Assembly: GCA_002314445.1 (NCBI GenBank)
Contig: DCFX01000020.1
Span: 1-64,000, forward strand
DNA from: Treponema sp. UBA1793
Lineage (GTDB): Bacteria; Spirochaetota; Spirochaetia; Treponematales; Treponemataceae
Reading direction: 5' to 3'
DNA length: 64,000 nucleotides
This document shows, piece after piece, positions 24,335 to 33,564 of the stretch (positions are counted from its first letter, which is position 1; each line of letters starts with the position of its first letter). The position numbers were made by a program, and so were the translations under genes. The notes under the pieces are model-generated. The model was not told the DNA's origin and made no database searches. It saw nothing but the letters and a program-made list of their open reading frames with translations.

Positions 24335-26419
24335 TCATTGTTTGAGCTTGAATGAAACAAGGCTTGCATTTAATTCTGCTATACCGTTTCTGTTGTTCAC
24401 CGTGTAAGCCGCCGTTTCTTCGACAATACTGTCTATGCCCCGGGCATTTGATGAAATGCTGTCTATCTTTTCCGTAAGCTGCTGAATCTTTTTTGCAGCT
24501 TCTATTGTCCCTGTTGCTATAATGTCGTTCCCCTGCTTCATTTCGTTAAATCCTTTTGAAACGGAGGCCGAAGAATCCGATACCGATTTCAGACCTTCCG
24601 ATATGCTGGTGCTCAGCTCCTTTTCCCTTGTTAAGCTGTCTGTAATAGTATTCAGCGATTTTTTTACATTTTCCATATTCCTGATGCTCTGAATAATCGC
24701 CGTATCAGCTGTTTGTGAAACGGCAGATACCTCATTTATGGAATTGGTAATATCCGTAATGACCTTCGCTATACCTTCCGACTGCCGTTTTGTCTGTTCC
24801 GCCAGTCTTTTGATTTCCTCTGCAACGACCCTGAATCCTTTTCCTGTATCTCCCGCATGAGCAGCCTCTATTGATGCGTTTATGGCCAGAAGGTTTGTCT
24901 GCTCTGTAATTGAAGCTATTATTGTGTTCGTCTCAAGCATCAGAGCCGTCTGTGTTGAGATTTTTCCTATCAGATTTATAACAGTTGTGAACTGCTCCGC
25001 ACTGTCTGATGAGTTTTTGTACAGATCAAGGATGTTCCTTTCAGAACTGCGGTTAATATCGTCTATTGACTGAACGAAGGCAAGCATCTTTTCTATGTCG
25101 CCAGTCGCCCTTTCAATCGCTTCCGCCTGTTCCTGTATTATCTGCTTGAAGTTTTCTATATCGATTTCATTTTTTTGCACGGATTCTGCCGTCTGGTCAA
25201 GAATTTCCTGTTCCTCGCTGGCTGCCGTATCGGCGGCTCCGAGCGCTGTAACAATCTCAGATGTTCTTGCCCTGCATTTCTGCATGTTGTCAAGCTGTTT
25301 TTCGGACAGCATACTGACTTCAGAGGCACGGTGGCGTACACCGTTTATTATTTTTGAGGATGAATCGGTGATGGAGGCAAGGCTTGCGCTCAGGCTTCCT
25401 ATTTCATCATGCGTACGGTATTTCATTTCTGCCGTGTAATCACCCTCTGCTATTGACAGCATGGCAGTGCGCAGCCTCCCGAGCGGTTTAAGCATATGAC
25501 TGACGAACATGCTGTACGAAACAATAATAAAAGCAAAAGCAAGTATGTCACCCGCAAGAACAGCCAGAAGGAGTTTCTGGTTTGTTCCCTTCCCGGTGAT
25601 TACCGGCTGCACAGCTGCGAGATACCAGTCGTATGTGGGAAGATACGTAACAACACCAATCTTTTTCCCGTAGGTAAAATGGCGTATTTCGCTGCTTTTC
25701 ATATCCTTTGTAAGTGTGTCGAAGTCGATGCCGCTGTAAACGGTGCTTATTTGTTCTTTTTTATCAAGAATCGTTTTATCGGCTGCACCCGTAATTGTTT
25801 TGCTGCTGTTAAAGAAATATAACGCAACAGAAGGATCAAGGTCTTCGTATACTCTGCTTATGAATGTGTCAAGGGGAATGGCTGTCCCTGCGATCCCTTT
25901 CGGTTTTTTCTGTTCATCGTATACGACCGCGTTTATCCAGAGATTTGTTTTTTTTATACCGACATCATAATCGATATGGAAACTGTACAGCTTTCCGCCG
26001 TTCAGCGTCAGATTATACCATTCCTGCTCTGCCTTTTCCGGTTCAACAGTGTATGAATACGTGCAGTCAAAATAATATTTTTTATCAGCATCAGTAACCC
26101 AGAAAATTTGTCCGGATTCATATGATTTCTCATAGCTTTTCAGTTCGATGAGGGCCTGCGAGCGGACAGGTTCTGCTTCCGGATTTTTGAAATACTGCAG
26201 GATTAATGGTGACGTAACCATCTTAACTGCAATCGCAATGTCGGGTTTTACAGAACTTTCGAGCGTACAGTTTTTTAAAAGTGCAAGTTTATCAAGTTCC
26301 TGAGAGACTGTATCAGATGCTATCCGCTTCGTTAATGCACGGTATATCCCAAACGAAATGATTGAAATGATAAAAAAAACTGAAATCGAAAAAATAATAA
26401 CTTTTCTGAAAAGTGACAT
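24335..26419 (-). CDS. Methyl-accepting chemotaxis protein with dCache-like sensor
   Basis: Chemoreceptor of 694 residues. First helix about 8-28, a large periplasmic region (about 30-270) of dCache size, second helix about 278-302, HAMP (about 303-355), then the signalling domain with QTNLLAINASIEAAHAGDTG near residue 520. The sensor contains paired WINAVVYDEQKKPKGIAGTA-like Cache features; ligand unknown, small amino or organic acids are common for this class. Upstream GGGGG is weak and about 13 bases from the ATG. It faces leuB divergently. Confidence 0.9.
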   Translation of the reverse strand: MSLFRKVIIFSISVFFIISIISFGIYRALTKRIASDTVSQELDKLALLKNCTLESSVKPDIAIAVKMVTSPLILQYFKNPEAEPVRSQALIELKSYEKSYESGQIFWVTDADKKYYFDCTYSYTVEPEKAEQEWYNLTLNGGKLYSFHIDYDVGIKKTNLWINAVVYDEQKKPKGIAGTAIPLDTFISRVYEDLDPSVALYFFNSSKTITGAADKTILDKKEQISTVYSGIDFDTLTKDMKSSEIRHFTYGKKIGVVTYLPTYDWYLAAVQPVITGKGTNQKLLLAVLAGDILAFAFIIVSYSMFVSHMLKPLGRLRTAMLSIAEGDYTAEMKYRTHDEIGSLSASLASITDSSSKIINGVRHRASEVSMLSEKQLDNMQKCRARTSEIVTALGAADTAASEEQEILDQTAESVQKNEIDIENFKQIIQEQAEAIERATGDIEKMLAFVQSIDDINRSSERNILDLYKNSSDSAEQFTTVINLIGKISTQTALMLETNTIIASITEQTNLLAINASIEAAHAGDTGKGFRVVAEEIKRLAEQTKRQSEGIAKVITDITNSINEVSAVSQTADTAIIQSIRNMENVKKSLNTITDSLTREKELSTSISEGLKSVSDSSASVSKGFNEMKQGNDIIATGTIEAAKKIQQLTEKIDSISSNARGIDSIVEETAAYTVNNRNGIAELNASLVSFKLKQ

Positions 26420-26507
26420 GCTGGGAACCGCCCCCTTGGAATATCAATTGCATCAGATTTAGTACAAGTATAACACTCTTTATCCTGTTGTCAGTTTTTG
26501 CCGTCAG

Positions 26508-26545
26508 TTGACATATTTTTTTTACTTTAGTATAACTAAAGTAAA
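26508..26545 (+). promoter_or_regulatory. leuB promoter with 25-bp operator palindrome
   Basis: Consensus -35 TTGACA (26508-26513), 17 bases, -10 TATAAC (26531-26536). The -10 sits at the centre of a perfect inverted repeat with 10-bp arms TTTACTTTAG (26521-26530) and CTAAAGTAAA (26536-26545) around TATAA. A protein bound there would block RNA polymerase, so leuB is probably repressed by a dimeric regulator. Which one is unknown. Confidence 0.8.
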
Positions 26546-26584
26546 AGTAGTAATACTAAAATTATGCTGATAGAGGAGCTTACT

Positions 26585-27676
26585 ATGAATAAGACAATCG
26601 CTTTAATTCCCGGAGACGGCATCGGACCTGATGTTGTTGCAGAAGCAGTTAATGTGTTGAACACTGTTGCAAAAAAATACGGACATACATTTACCTATAA
26701 AAATGTTATTGCAGGAGGAGCCGCAATCGACAAATGGGGAGAGCCGCTGCCCAAAGACCAGCTTGAAATATGCCTTAATTCTGACGCAGTCCTTCTCGGG
26801 GCTGTCGGCGGACCGAAATGGGATAATGTCGATCCGTCGATACGCCCGGAAAAGGCATTACTTGGCCTTCGCGGCGGCATGAAAGTTTATGCGAACCTTC
26901 GTCCTGCTGTTATGTTCCGTCAGCTCAAAGCTGCATGTCCTTTGAAGGATGAAGTTGTTGGTAACGGCATAGATGTCCTTATTGTCCGCGAACTTACCGG
27001 CGGCATTTATTTCGGCGACAGAGGTACTTCTGCTGACGGAAAAACAGCATGGGATACAGAAAAATATACCTGGAACGAAATTGAACGCATCGTACGTCTG
27101 GGGTTTGAGGCCGCACAGAAACGCCGCAAAATTCTTTGCGTTGTCGACAAGGCGAATATCCTCAACTCAAGCCGTCTGTGGCGTAAAGTCACGGAAAGCA
27201 TAAAGGGTGAGTATCCTGACGTTACGCTCAATTATCTGTACATCGACAATGCATCAATGCAGCTTGTGCGTAATCCGAAACAGTTTGACGTTATTGCGAC
27301 AAGCAATATGTTCGGCGACATTCTCAGCGATGAGGCAAGCCAGATTACGGGCTCTATCGGAATGCTTGCATCCGCATCGCTCGGTGACGGAACAGGACCC
27401 GGTCTGTATGAGCCGATTCACGGTACAGCTCCGGACATTGCAGGAAAGGACATTGCGAATCCGCTTGCTACAATTCTTTCTGCCGCAATGCTGCTGCGTT
27501 ACAGCTTCAAAGCTGAGACGGAAGCGAAAGCTATTGAAAATGCAGTTGACAAAGTTCTTGACGACGGCTGGAGGACAGGCGATATTGCCGGAGATATTGA
27601 CGCCGTGAAATCCGCAGGTAAGCTTGTGGGAACAAGTAAGATGGGTAAACTCGTGGCTGAGTATCTGAATAAATAA
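26585..27676 (+). CDS. leuB: 3-isopropylmalate dehydrogenase
   Basis: NAD-dependent beta-decarboxylating dehydrogenase of 363 residues. It acts on 3-isopropylmalate (leucine) and very likely on 3-methylmalate made through CimA (isoleucine). Visible: LIPGDGIGPDVV at the N-terminus, the substrate-binding RPEKALLGLRGGMKVYANLRP, the DxxxD metal site in SNMFGDILSDEAS, and the adenine-binding EPIHGTAPDIAGKDIANP. Start at the ATG at 26585 with GAGGAG (26573-26578) six bases away; the upstream ATG at 26564 lacks a site. Preceded by a strong operator-bearing promoter. Confidence 0.93.
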   Translation: MNKTIALIPGDGIGPDVVAEAVNVLNTVAKKYGHTFTYKNVIAGGAAIDKWGEPLPKDQLEICLNSDAVLLGAVGGPKWDNVDPSIRPEKALLGLRGGMKVYANLRPAVMFRQLKAACPLKDEVVGNGIDVLIVRELTGGIYFGDRGTSADGKTAWDTEKYTWNEIERIVRLGFEAAQKRRKILCVVDKANILNSSRLWRKVTESIKGEYPDVTLNYLYIDNASMQLVRNPKQFDVIATSNMFGDILSDEASQITGSIGMLASASLGDGTGPGLYEPIHGTAPDIAGKDIANPLATILSAAMLLRYSFKAETEAKAIENAVDKVLDDGWRTGDIAGDIDAVKSAGKLVGTSKMGKLVAEYLNK

Positions 27677-27691
27677 ACATTCGTTTTTATC

Positions 27692-27720
27692 TTGCCCGAG
27701 GGGAAAAAGGGAATTATAAT
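27692..27720 (+). promoter_or_regulatory. Promoter for leaderless LRR protein mRNA
   Basis: TTGCCC (27692-27697), 17 bases, perfect TATAAT (27715-27720), then six bases to the ATG at 27727. The AGAGGA between them is too close to the ATG to act as a ribosome site. Confidence 0.6.
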
Positions 27721-27726
27721 AGAGGA

Positions 27727-29175
27727 ATGAGCAATGATTCCGCTGAAAACGGTCTTCTGCTTTCCGATGACCGTACTACAGTCATTTCCTTTACCCCGGG
27801 GGCTGATACAGAATCAGTTGAAATTCCTGATTCCGTTACATTGCTTCCCGAAGGCCTTTTTTCCGGATGCAGCCATCTCAGAGAGGTCAAGCTTCCGTAT
27901 GCAGTGCGCGTACTGCCTGACCGGCTTTTTGCAGACTGCACATCGCTTGAAAAAATCAGCATGCCGCCAGAAGTTGATTCATTCGGCTTCGGTACTTTTT
28001 CCGGCTGCACTTCCCTGAAATCAATTCCATTCCGGGCAGGACTTGCAGAACTCCCCGGCGAAGTATTCTCATGCTGCACATCTCTTACGTCGCTTATTAT
28101 TCCTGAGACAGTGCGTATTATCCGCAGGGGAGCCGTATCAGGCTGTACTTCGCTTGAAACAGTCGTATTACCTTCATCTCTTGAAACTCTTGAAAAGGAA
28201 GCTTTTACAGGCTGTACAGCTCTCCGGCACATCCGGATATCAGAAGAAAACAGAACATACCGTGTTGATGAAAACAACGGCTGTTTGTATGAAGAACAGG
28301 ATGACGGAGTAGAACTTATTGTTCTCAGTCCTGTTGAATATGAACGTTTTGCTGCAAAGCTTGTTAAAATAGATGGGGAGAATGATACTATGACTGAATT
28401 ACAGGATGAATGCAGTGATGAAATTGAGAAGAAAGCAGCAGAGATAGTCGCATCTGATACTATTGGGACGGAAAATGAAGCCGAACCTGTTTCGGAACAG
28501 GAAATACAGCTCCTTTCTACAGAAAGTGATATTCTTTCGCAAAACACTGTAGTAAGCGGTAATCCGGTTGTGCTGACACAGAATGAGGTTGATGCGGTTC
28601 AGAGAGACAGAAAAGTCGTAACCACATACGACGATGACTATTTCGGCCCCCCTGTAAAAAGAGTTGAACGGGCTGTTGAAGAAAGTATGGAGCCGGAAAA
28701 AAATATATCCGCCGAGGACGTTATGCTCGGCCGCATAGCTGCAGCCTCAGAAAAATCTGAATGTATTACACTCAGCAGTACGAAGAATAATCCGGAGTGG
28801 AACGGCAGTCTGTTCGTGTTTGCAGAGAATCTTGTGTTTGACAATGACGGAGAAGGACATTTTTCTGATGCGCTCATTAGCTGCTGCCGGCGTATAGCGC
28901 GCATTCACAAGTATACGCATATTTACCTGTATTACGGCATACCGCTGGACAACAGTGAGTTTGCCGAAATGTTCAGTGTTTTCATTTCAGAGCGCAGTAC
29001 GCTCTATGCGTGCAGTTCAACCAATACGACAGGTTTGTCGGAAAGTGCCCGCCGCTTTATCACCCTTACCGGAATCAGCCTTGATAAGGATATGCTTGAA
29101 CTTGAGAACAAGCTTGCAGGAACCGAGGAGGCGAATGTTCTCAAGATGATTGTTCAGGATGATTATTCGGCATGA
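27727..29175 (+). CDS. BspA-type leucine-rich repeat protein, probably cytoplasmic
   Basis: Protein of 482 residues with no signal peptide. Residues about 25-185 are LRR_5 (TpLRR) repeats of the form xSVTxLPEGLFSGCSxLREVxLP, six or seven times. A linker rich in E and T (about 205-330) contains no recognisable fold, and the last 130 residues (from about 350, WNGSLFVFAENLVF) look like a compact alpha/beta domain I do not recognise. BspA-like proteins of treponemes are normally exported adhesins, so the absence of a signal peptide is unusual. It overlaps the thioesterase gene by four bases and has a leaderless-type promoter. Confidence 0.75.
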   Translation: MSNDSAENGLLLSDDRTTVISFTPGADTESVEIPDSVTLLPEGLFSGCSHLREVKLPYAVRVLPDRLFADCTSLEKISMPPEVDSFGFGTFSGCTSLKSIPFRAGLAELPGEVFSCCTSLTSLIIPETVRIIRRGAVSGCTSLETVVLPSSLETLEKEAFTGCTALRHIRISEENRTYRVDENNGCLYEEQDDGVELIVLSPVEYERFAAKLVKIDGENDTMTELQDECSDEIEKKAAEIVASDTIGTENEAEPVSEQEIQLLSTESDILSQNTVVSGNPVVLTQNEVDAVQRDRKVVTTYDDDYFGPPVKRVERAVEESMEPEKNISAEDVMLGRIAAASEKSECITLSSTKNNPEWNGSLFVFAENLVFDNDGEGHFSDALISCCRRIARIHKYTHIYLYYGIPLDNSEFAEMFSVFISERSTLYACSSTNTTGLSESARRFITLTGISLDKDMLELENKLAGTEEANVLKMIVQDDYSA

Positions 29176-29564
29176 CACGAAAAGAATATGCGGAGTCATA
29201 CTTTAAAGGTGATAAATTTGCAACAGAGACGATGGGAATAGAAATTGAGGATGTCGGAAATCAATATGCAAAGTGTGTGCTCAAAGTTAACGCCCGACAT
29301 CTTAACGCTGCCGGTATTGTGATGGGCGGCGCTATATTTACGCTTGCTGATTTTACATTTGCACTTGCGTCCAATCCTGAAGGAACGTGGACTGTCTCTG
29401 TTTCATCAACGATTGAATATCTTAATCCTGCGAAAGGCCCGTCTCTTTATTGTGAAGCGAACTGTTTAAAAGACGGCAGAAGCGCATGTTTTTATGAGAT
29501 GACGGTGACAGACAGCAGCGGAACACCTGTTGCAAGGATTTTGACGACCGGATTTAAAAAGTAA
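29172..29564 (+). CDS. PaaI-type hotdog-fold thioesterase
   Basis: Protein of 130 residues with the hotdog-fold thioesterase layout: HLNAAGIVMGGAIFTLADFTFALAS contains the GGxxxTLAD catalytic helix, followed by VSVSSTIEYLNPAKG. Likely hydrolyses acyl-CoA or aryl-CoA esters in the cytoplasm; exact substrate unknown. The ATG overlaps the LRR gene stop (ATGA), so it is translated from the same mRNA. Confidence 0.85.
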   Translation: MTRKEYAESYFKGDKFATETMGIEIEDVGNQYAKCVLKVNARHLNAAGIVMGGAIFTLADFTFALASNPEGTWTVSVSSTIEYLNPAKGPSLYCEANCLKDGRSACFYEMTVTDSSGTPVARILTTGFKK

Positions 29565-29603
29565 GTGCGACTAAAATTTCTTCAATATTTGTTCAGAAAT
29601 CTC

Positions 29604-29632
29604 TTGACTATCATCATTTCTATTAGTAGTAT
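29604..29632 (+). promoter_or_regulatory. Probable ilvD promoter
   Basis: TTGACT (29604-29609), 17 bases, TAGTAT (29627-29632), followed by a short AT-rich leader with a small inverted repeat ATTGT-AA-ACAAT (29634-29645). No T-box or attenuator-like structure is seen. AGGAG (29676-29680) is the ribosome site. Confidence 0.5.
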
Positions 29633-29686
29633 ATTGTAAACAATTGCTAACTATTATTAATATATTCTGTTTTTCAGGAGTTTACT

Positions 29687-31381
29687 ATGGCCGAAATGAA
29701 AAGCGACAATGCAAAAAAGGGAACTGCGCGTGCTCCTCACCGCTCTCTGTTCTATGCTATGGGATATACGGACGAAGAATTAAGCCGTCCGCTGGTTGGT
29801 GTCTGCTGTGCCAAAAACGAGATTATTCCGGGGCATATTGAACTTGACCGTATTGCAGAGGCTGTAAAGGCCGGTATCCGTATGGCAGGCGGTACTCCTG
29901 TAGAATTCCCTTCCATTGGTGTCTGCGACGGCATTGCAATGGGGCACGAGGGCATGAAATATTCGCTGGTTACCCGCGAGCTTATTGCAGACTCTGTAGA
30001 ATGTATGGCAAAGGCACATCAGTTCGATGCTCTCGTTATGATTCCGAACTGTGATAAAATAGTTCCCGGCATGCTCATGGCTGCCGCCCGTCTTGATCTG
30101 CCGACAGTATTTGTGTCCGGCGGCCCTATGATGCCCGGGCATCTTCCCGGTCATGAAGAGGGGAATCCGTATTCAGATAAAAATCTTTCACTTACCGATA
30201 TGTTTGAAGCTGTAGGCGGGCTTTCTGCCGGAAAAATAAGCGAAGGACAGCTCCGCGAGCTTGAGCAGTATGCCTGCCCGGGATGCGGTGCCTGTTCCGG
30301 GATGTTTACGGCAAACAGCATGAACTGCCTTACCGAGGTTCTCGGGCTTGGCCTTCCCGGCAACGGTACAATTCCGGCTGTTACAGGCCGCCGTATTGCA
30401 CTGGCTAAACATGCAGGTATGCAGGTTATGGAAATGTTCGAAAAGGGAATTACAGCCCGTCAAATGATGACTGAGGATTCTTTCCGCAATGCGCTTACCG
30501 CCGATATGGCGCTGGGATGTTCCAGCAACACGATTCTCCACGTTCCTGCAATTGCGCACGAGGCGGGTATAAATATAGACCTGCACATGATCAACGAGAT
30601 AAGCGATCATACTCCGAATCTCTGCCATCTCGCTCCGGCTGGCCATACGTTTATATGCGAACTTGACGATGCGGGCGGCGTTCAGGCTGTCCTTGCGGAA
30701 CTTGCAAATAAAAATCTTATCAGGACAGACCTTATTACGGCGACAGGGAAGACAGTTGCAGAAAATATACGGAACGCAGTTAATCGGAATCCGGACGTTC
30801 TGCGCCCGATTGAAAATCCGTATTCAGACAACGGCGGTATTGCCATTCTGTTCGGCAACCTTGCACCCAACGGTACTGTCGTAAAGCGGAGCGCGTGTGC
30901 AAAAGAGCTTATGAAGCATACCGGACCTGCCCGTGTGTTCGACGACGAAAGCGAGGCGATGGACGCTGTTCAGAAACGTCAGATAAAACCGGGAGACGTT
31001 GTCGTTATCAGGTACGAAGGACCGAAAGGCGGTCCGGGAATGCGCGAAATGCTTGCTGTCACTGCCGCTCTCGCAGGGCAGGGGCTCGACAAACAGGTTG
31101 CACTTATAACTGACGGAAGGTTCAGCGGTGCAACCCGGGGAGCGTCTCTCGGACACTGCTCGCCGGAAGCTGCTGTCGGCGGGCCTATTGCACTTGTTAA
31201 GGAAGGCGATCAAATTACACTTGATATCAACGCATATACAATTTCCCTTGATGTAAGCGATGAAGAACTTACGGAACGCCGGGCTGCATGGAAGGCACCT
31301 GCTCCGAAAGTAACGACAGGCTATCTTGCCCGTTATGCGAGGTTTGTCTCTTCAGCTGATAAAGGCGCGATTCTGCAATAG
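29687..31381 (+). CDS. ilvD: Dihydroxy-acid dehydratase
   Basis: Fe-S dehydratase of 564 residues in valine, leucine and isoleucine synthesis, converting 2,3-dihydroxy acids to 2-keto acids. Cluster ligands are visible in IPNCDKIVPGM and CPGCGACSGMF, with the third in the N-terminal VGVCCAKNE. The C-terminal part has GPKGGPGMREML and DGRFSGATRG, both hallmarks of IlvD/Edd. IlvD is favoured by the CPGCGACSGM spacing and by the ilvB gene 65 bases downstream. AGGAG six bases before the ATG. Confidence 0.95.
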   Translation: MAEMKSDNAKKGTARAPHRSLFYAMGYTDEELSRPLVGVCCAKNEIIPGHIELDRIAEAVKAGIRMAGGTPVEFPSIGVCDGIAMGHEGMKYSLVTRELIADSVECMAKAHQFDALVMIPNCDKIVPGMLMAAARLDLPTVFVSGGPMMPGHLPGHEEGNPYSDKNLSLTDMFEAVGGLSAGKISEGQLRELEQYACPGCGACSGMFTANSMNCLTEVLGLGLPGNGTIPAVTGRRIALAKHAGMQVMEMFEKGITARQMMTEDSFRNALTADMALGCSSNTILHVPAIAHEAGINIDLHMINEISDHTPNLCHLAPAGHTFICELDDAGGVQAVLAELANKNLIRTDLITATGKTVAENIRNAVNRNPDVLRPIENPYSDNGGIAILFGNLAPNGTVVKRSACAKELMKHTGPARVFDDESEAMDAVQKRQIKPGDVVVIRYEGPKGGPGMREMLAVTAALAGQGLDKQVALITDGRFSGATRGASLGHCSPEAAVGGPIALVKEGDQITLDINAYTISLDVSDEELTERRAAWKAPAPKVTTGYLARYARFVSSADKGAILQ

Positions 31382-31446
31382 GGCGGCAAAGGCATATTGT
31401 ATGCTGCTGTATTGGTAAAATAAAACGATAAAGGAAAATCTGGTAC

Positions 31447-33159
31447 ATGAAATATACTGGTGCAAGAATAGTGATAGAATGCCTGCTTGAACAGGGAGTG
31501 GACACCGTATTCGGCTATCCGGGCGGGGCTATACTCAACATTTACGATGAACTGTATAAGAACAGCAGCCGTCTCCGCCATATACTCACGGCGCACGAAC
31601 AGGGAGCGTCCCACGCTGCTGACGGTTATGCACGTTCGACAGGAAAAGTCGGCGTTGTTATGGCAACAAGCGGTCCGGGCGCAACAAACCTTGTTACCGG
31701 CATAGCAACTGCATATATGGACTCTGTTCCGATTGTTGCGATTACATGCAACGTAACGACAAGCCAGCTTGGAAAGGACAGCTTTCAGGAAGTTGATATT
31801 ACCGGCGTGACTATGCCGGTAACGAAACATAATTTTATAGTGCGCGATGTTGCAAAGCTTGCAGATACAATCCGCGAGGCTTTTCTCATCGCAAGAACCG
31901 GACGTCCGGGGCCAGTCCTTGTTGATATACCCAAAGATATTACATCCGCACAGTGCGAGTATGTCCCGGTCGTTTCCGGCATCTCAAGCGAAACACAGCT
32001 TGCAGCCCGCAAAGAAAATCTCCGCCGTATTATAAAAATCGACGAACCGGGTGACAGGGAAATTAAAAATGCAGCAGAACTTATTAATGCTGCGCAGAGG
32101 CCTGTCATTTATGCGGGCGGCGGCATCATCATTTCCGATGCATGTGCGGAACTGAAAGCACTTGCGGAACGTGCCAATATTCCGGTCGCAATGAGCCTTA
32201 TGGGAAAGGCTTCGTTTCCGAACAGGCATCCGCTTGCACTTGGCATGATCGGCATGCACGGCACAAAGGCTTCAAATATGGCGGCAGATAAAAGCGATCT
32301 GCTTATCGCCATCGGAACCCGCTTCAGCGACCGCGTCATAGGCGATCCGAAAAAATTCGCACATCATGCAAAAGTCCTGCAGATAGACATTGATCCGGCG
32401 GAAGTTAATAAAAATATAAAAGCATCGACAGCCCTTATCGGCAATATAAAGGATGTGCTCGACAGACTTCTGCCGCAGATTACGGTAAAGCAGCCGTCTG
32501 CATGGAACAGGCAGATTGACGAGTGGAAAGCAGAAGTTCCTCCGAGCTGGACTAAAAAGGAACAGCTTGCTCCCAGATTCCTTTATGAGTACGTAAACAG
32601 CAAAGTAGGCGATGACGCAATTATAACGACGGAAGTCGGCCAGCATCAGATGTGGGCGGCTCAGTTCTATCAATTTACGCAGCCGCGGACATTCCTCACC
32701 TCGGGCGGACTCGGGACAATGGGGTACGGTACCGGAGCGGCTATCGGCGCACAAATCGGAAACCCCGGGCGTACCGTGGTACATTTTGCTGGTGACGGTT
32801 CATTCCGCATGAACTGCAACGAACTTGCCACAATCGGTCATTACGGACTTCCGATTATCATCATTGTTGTTGATAACGGCGCGCTCGGCAATGTGCGCAT
32901 GTGGCAGACTCTTTTTTATGAAAAGCATTACAGCCAGACAACGCTTGATTTTGGGCCCGACTTCGTAAAACTTGCAGAAGCGTACGGCATCCGGGGATTA
33001 CGCGCGAAAAATGAGGATGAGTATAAAAAGGCTGTCGATGCGGCGCTCCTGTCGGGAAAGCCTGCCGTAATCGATGCCCTTATAGATATAGACGAAATGG
33101 TCCTTCCGATGATTCCGCCGGGAAAGCCGGTTGAACAGTTGATTATGGAATTGAAGTAG
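31447..33159 (+). CDS. ilvB: Acetolactate synthase, large catalytic subunit
   Basis: Thiamine diphosphate enzyme of 570 residues that forms acetolactate or acetohydroxybutyrate from pyruvate. Features in order: GYPGGAILNIYDEL, the catalytic E in LTAHEQGASHAADGYA, the FAD-binding middle domain, and the ThDP motif GDGSFRMNCNELATIGHYGLPI to N(GA)LGNVRMWQ. The sequence is of the biosynthetic, FAD-dependent type. The usual small regulatory subunit (ilvN/ilvH) is not adjacent; a DtxR-like regulator follows instead. AAGGA is about 13 bases upstream of the ATG, so the ribosome site is weak. Confidence 0.93.
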   Translation: MKYTGARIVIECLLEQGVDTVFGYPGGAILNIYDELYKNSSRLRHILTAHEQGASHAADGYARSTGKVGVVMATSGPGATNLVTGIATAYMDSVPIVAITCNVTTSQLGKDSFQEVDITGVTMPVTKHNFIVRDVAKLADTIREAFLIARTGRPGPVLVDIPKDITSAQCEYVPVVSGISSETQLAARKENLRRIIKIDEPGDREIKNAAELINAAQRPVIYAGGGIIISDACAELKALAERANIPVAMSLMGKASFPNRHPLALGMIGMHGTKASNMAADKSDLLIAIGTRFSDRVIGDPKKFAHHAKVLQIDIDPAEVNKNIKASTALIGNIKDVLDRLLPQITVKQPSAWNRQIDEWKAEVPPSWTKKEQLAPRFLYEYVNSKVGDDAIITTEVGQHQMWAAQFYQFTQPRTFLTSGGLGTMGYGTGAAIGAQIGNPGRTVVHFAGDGSFRMNCNELATIGHYGLPIIIIVVDNGALGNVRMWQTLFYEKHYSQTTLDFGPDFVKLAEAYGIRGLRAKNEDEYKKAVDAALLSGKPAVIDALIDIDEMVLPMIPPGKPVEQLIMELK

Positions 33160-33201
33160 AAGTTTGCCGGAAAAAACTGTATATTCATATCGAGGGATAC
33201 T

Positions 33202-33564
33202 ATGTACGAATCCGGTGAAGATTATCTTGAATCAATTCTTATGATACACAACGAGAAAGGCTCCGTCCATTCCGTGGATGTGGCAAAAAAACTCGGTGTT
33301 TCAAAACCGAGTGTGAGCCGCGCTATGGGAATATTAAAGGACGGGGGCTATCTTGACTTTGAGGGAACGGAACTTCATCTTACCAGTAAAGGTATGGAAA
33401 AAGCGAATGATATCTATTCCCGTCACCGTCTTCTTACCGATTTTCTCGCAAAAATAACAGGCGTACCTGAAGATCAGGCGGAAGAAAACGCCTGCCGTGT
33501 CGAGCACGATATAGATGCGGATGTTGTTGCCGGAATAACAAAATGGATGGAAAAAAATAAATAG
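33202..33564 (+). CDS. Short DtxR/MntR-family metal-dependent regulator
   Basis: Protein of 120 residues. The N-terminal winged helix (about 1-62) has YLESILMI, VAKKLGVSKPSVSRAM and GYLDF as in MntR, TroR and DtxR. The following dimerisation segment holds RHRLLTDFL and CRVEHDIDADV, with the metal-ligand positions E and H in place. It is 20 or so residues shorter than MntR and lacks any SH3-like domain, but shows no sign of damage. Possible Mn(II) or Fe(II) sensor. GAGGG lies about six bases upstream of the ATG. It may be co-transcribed with ilvB. Confidence 0.85.
   Translation: MYESGEDYLESILMIHNEKGSVHSVDVAKKLGVSKPSVSRAMGILKDGGYLDFEGTELHLTSKGMEKANDIYSRHRLLTDFLAKITGVPEDQAEENACRVEHDIDADVVAGITKWMEKNK

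Noticed and set aside
29610..29686. T-box or leucine attenuator before ilvD
   Set aside because: The leader is under 60 bases, has no T-box sequence, no run of Leu, Ile or Val codons and no terminator.
33202..33564. DtxR-like gene as a truncated pseudogene
   Set aside because: The frame is clean, has a ribosome site and retains both the winged helix and the metal-ligand region; short members of the family exist.
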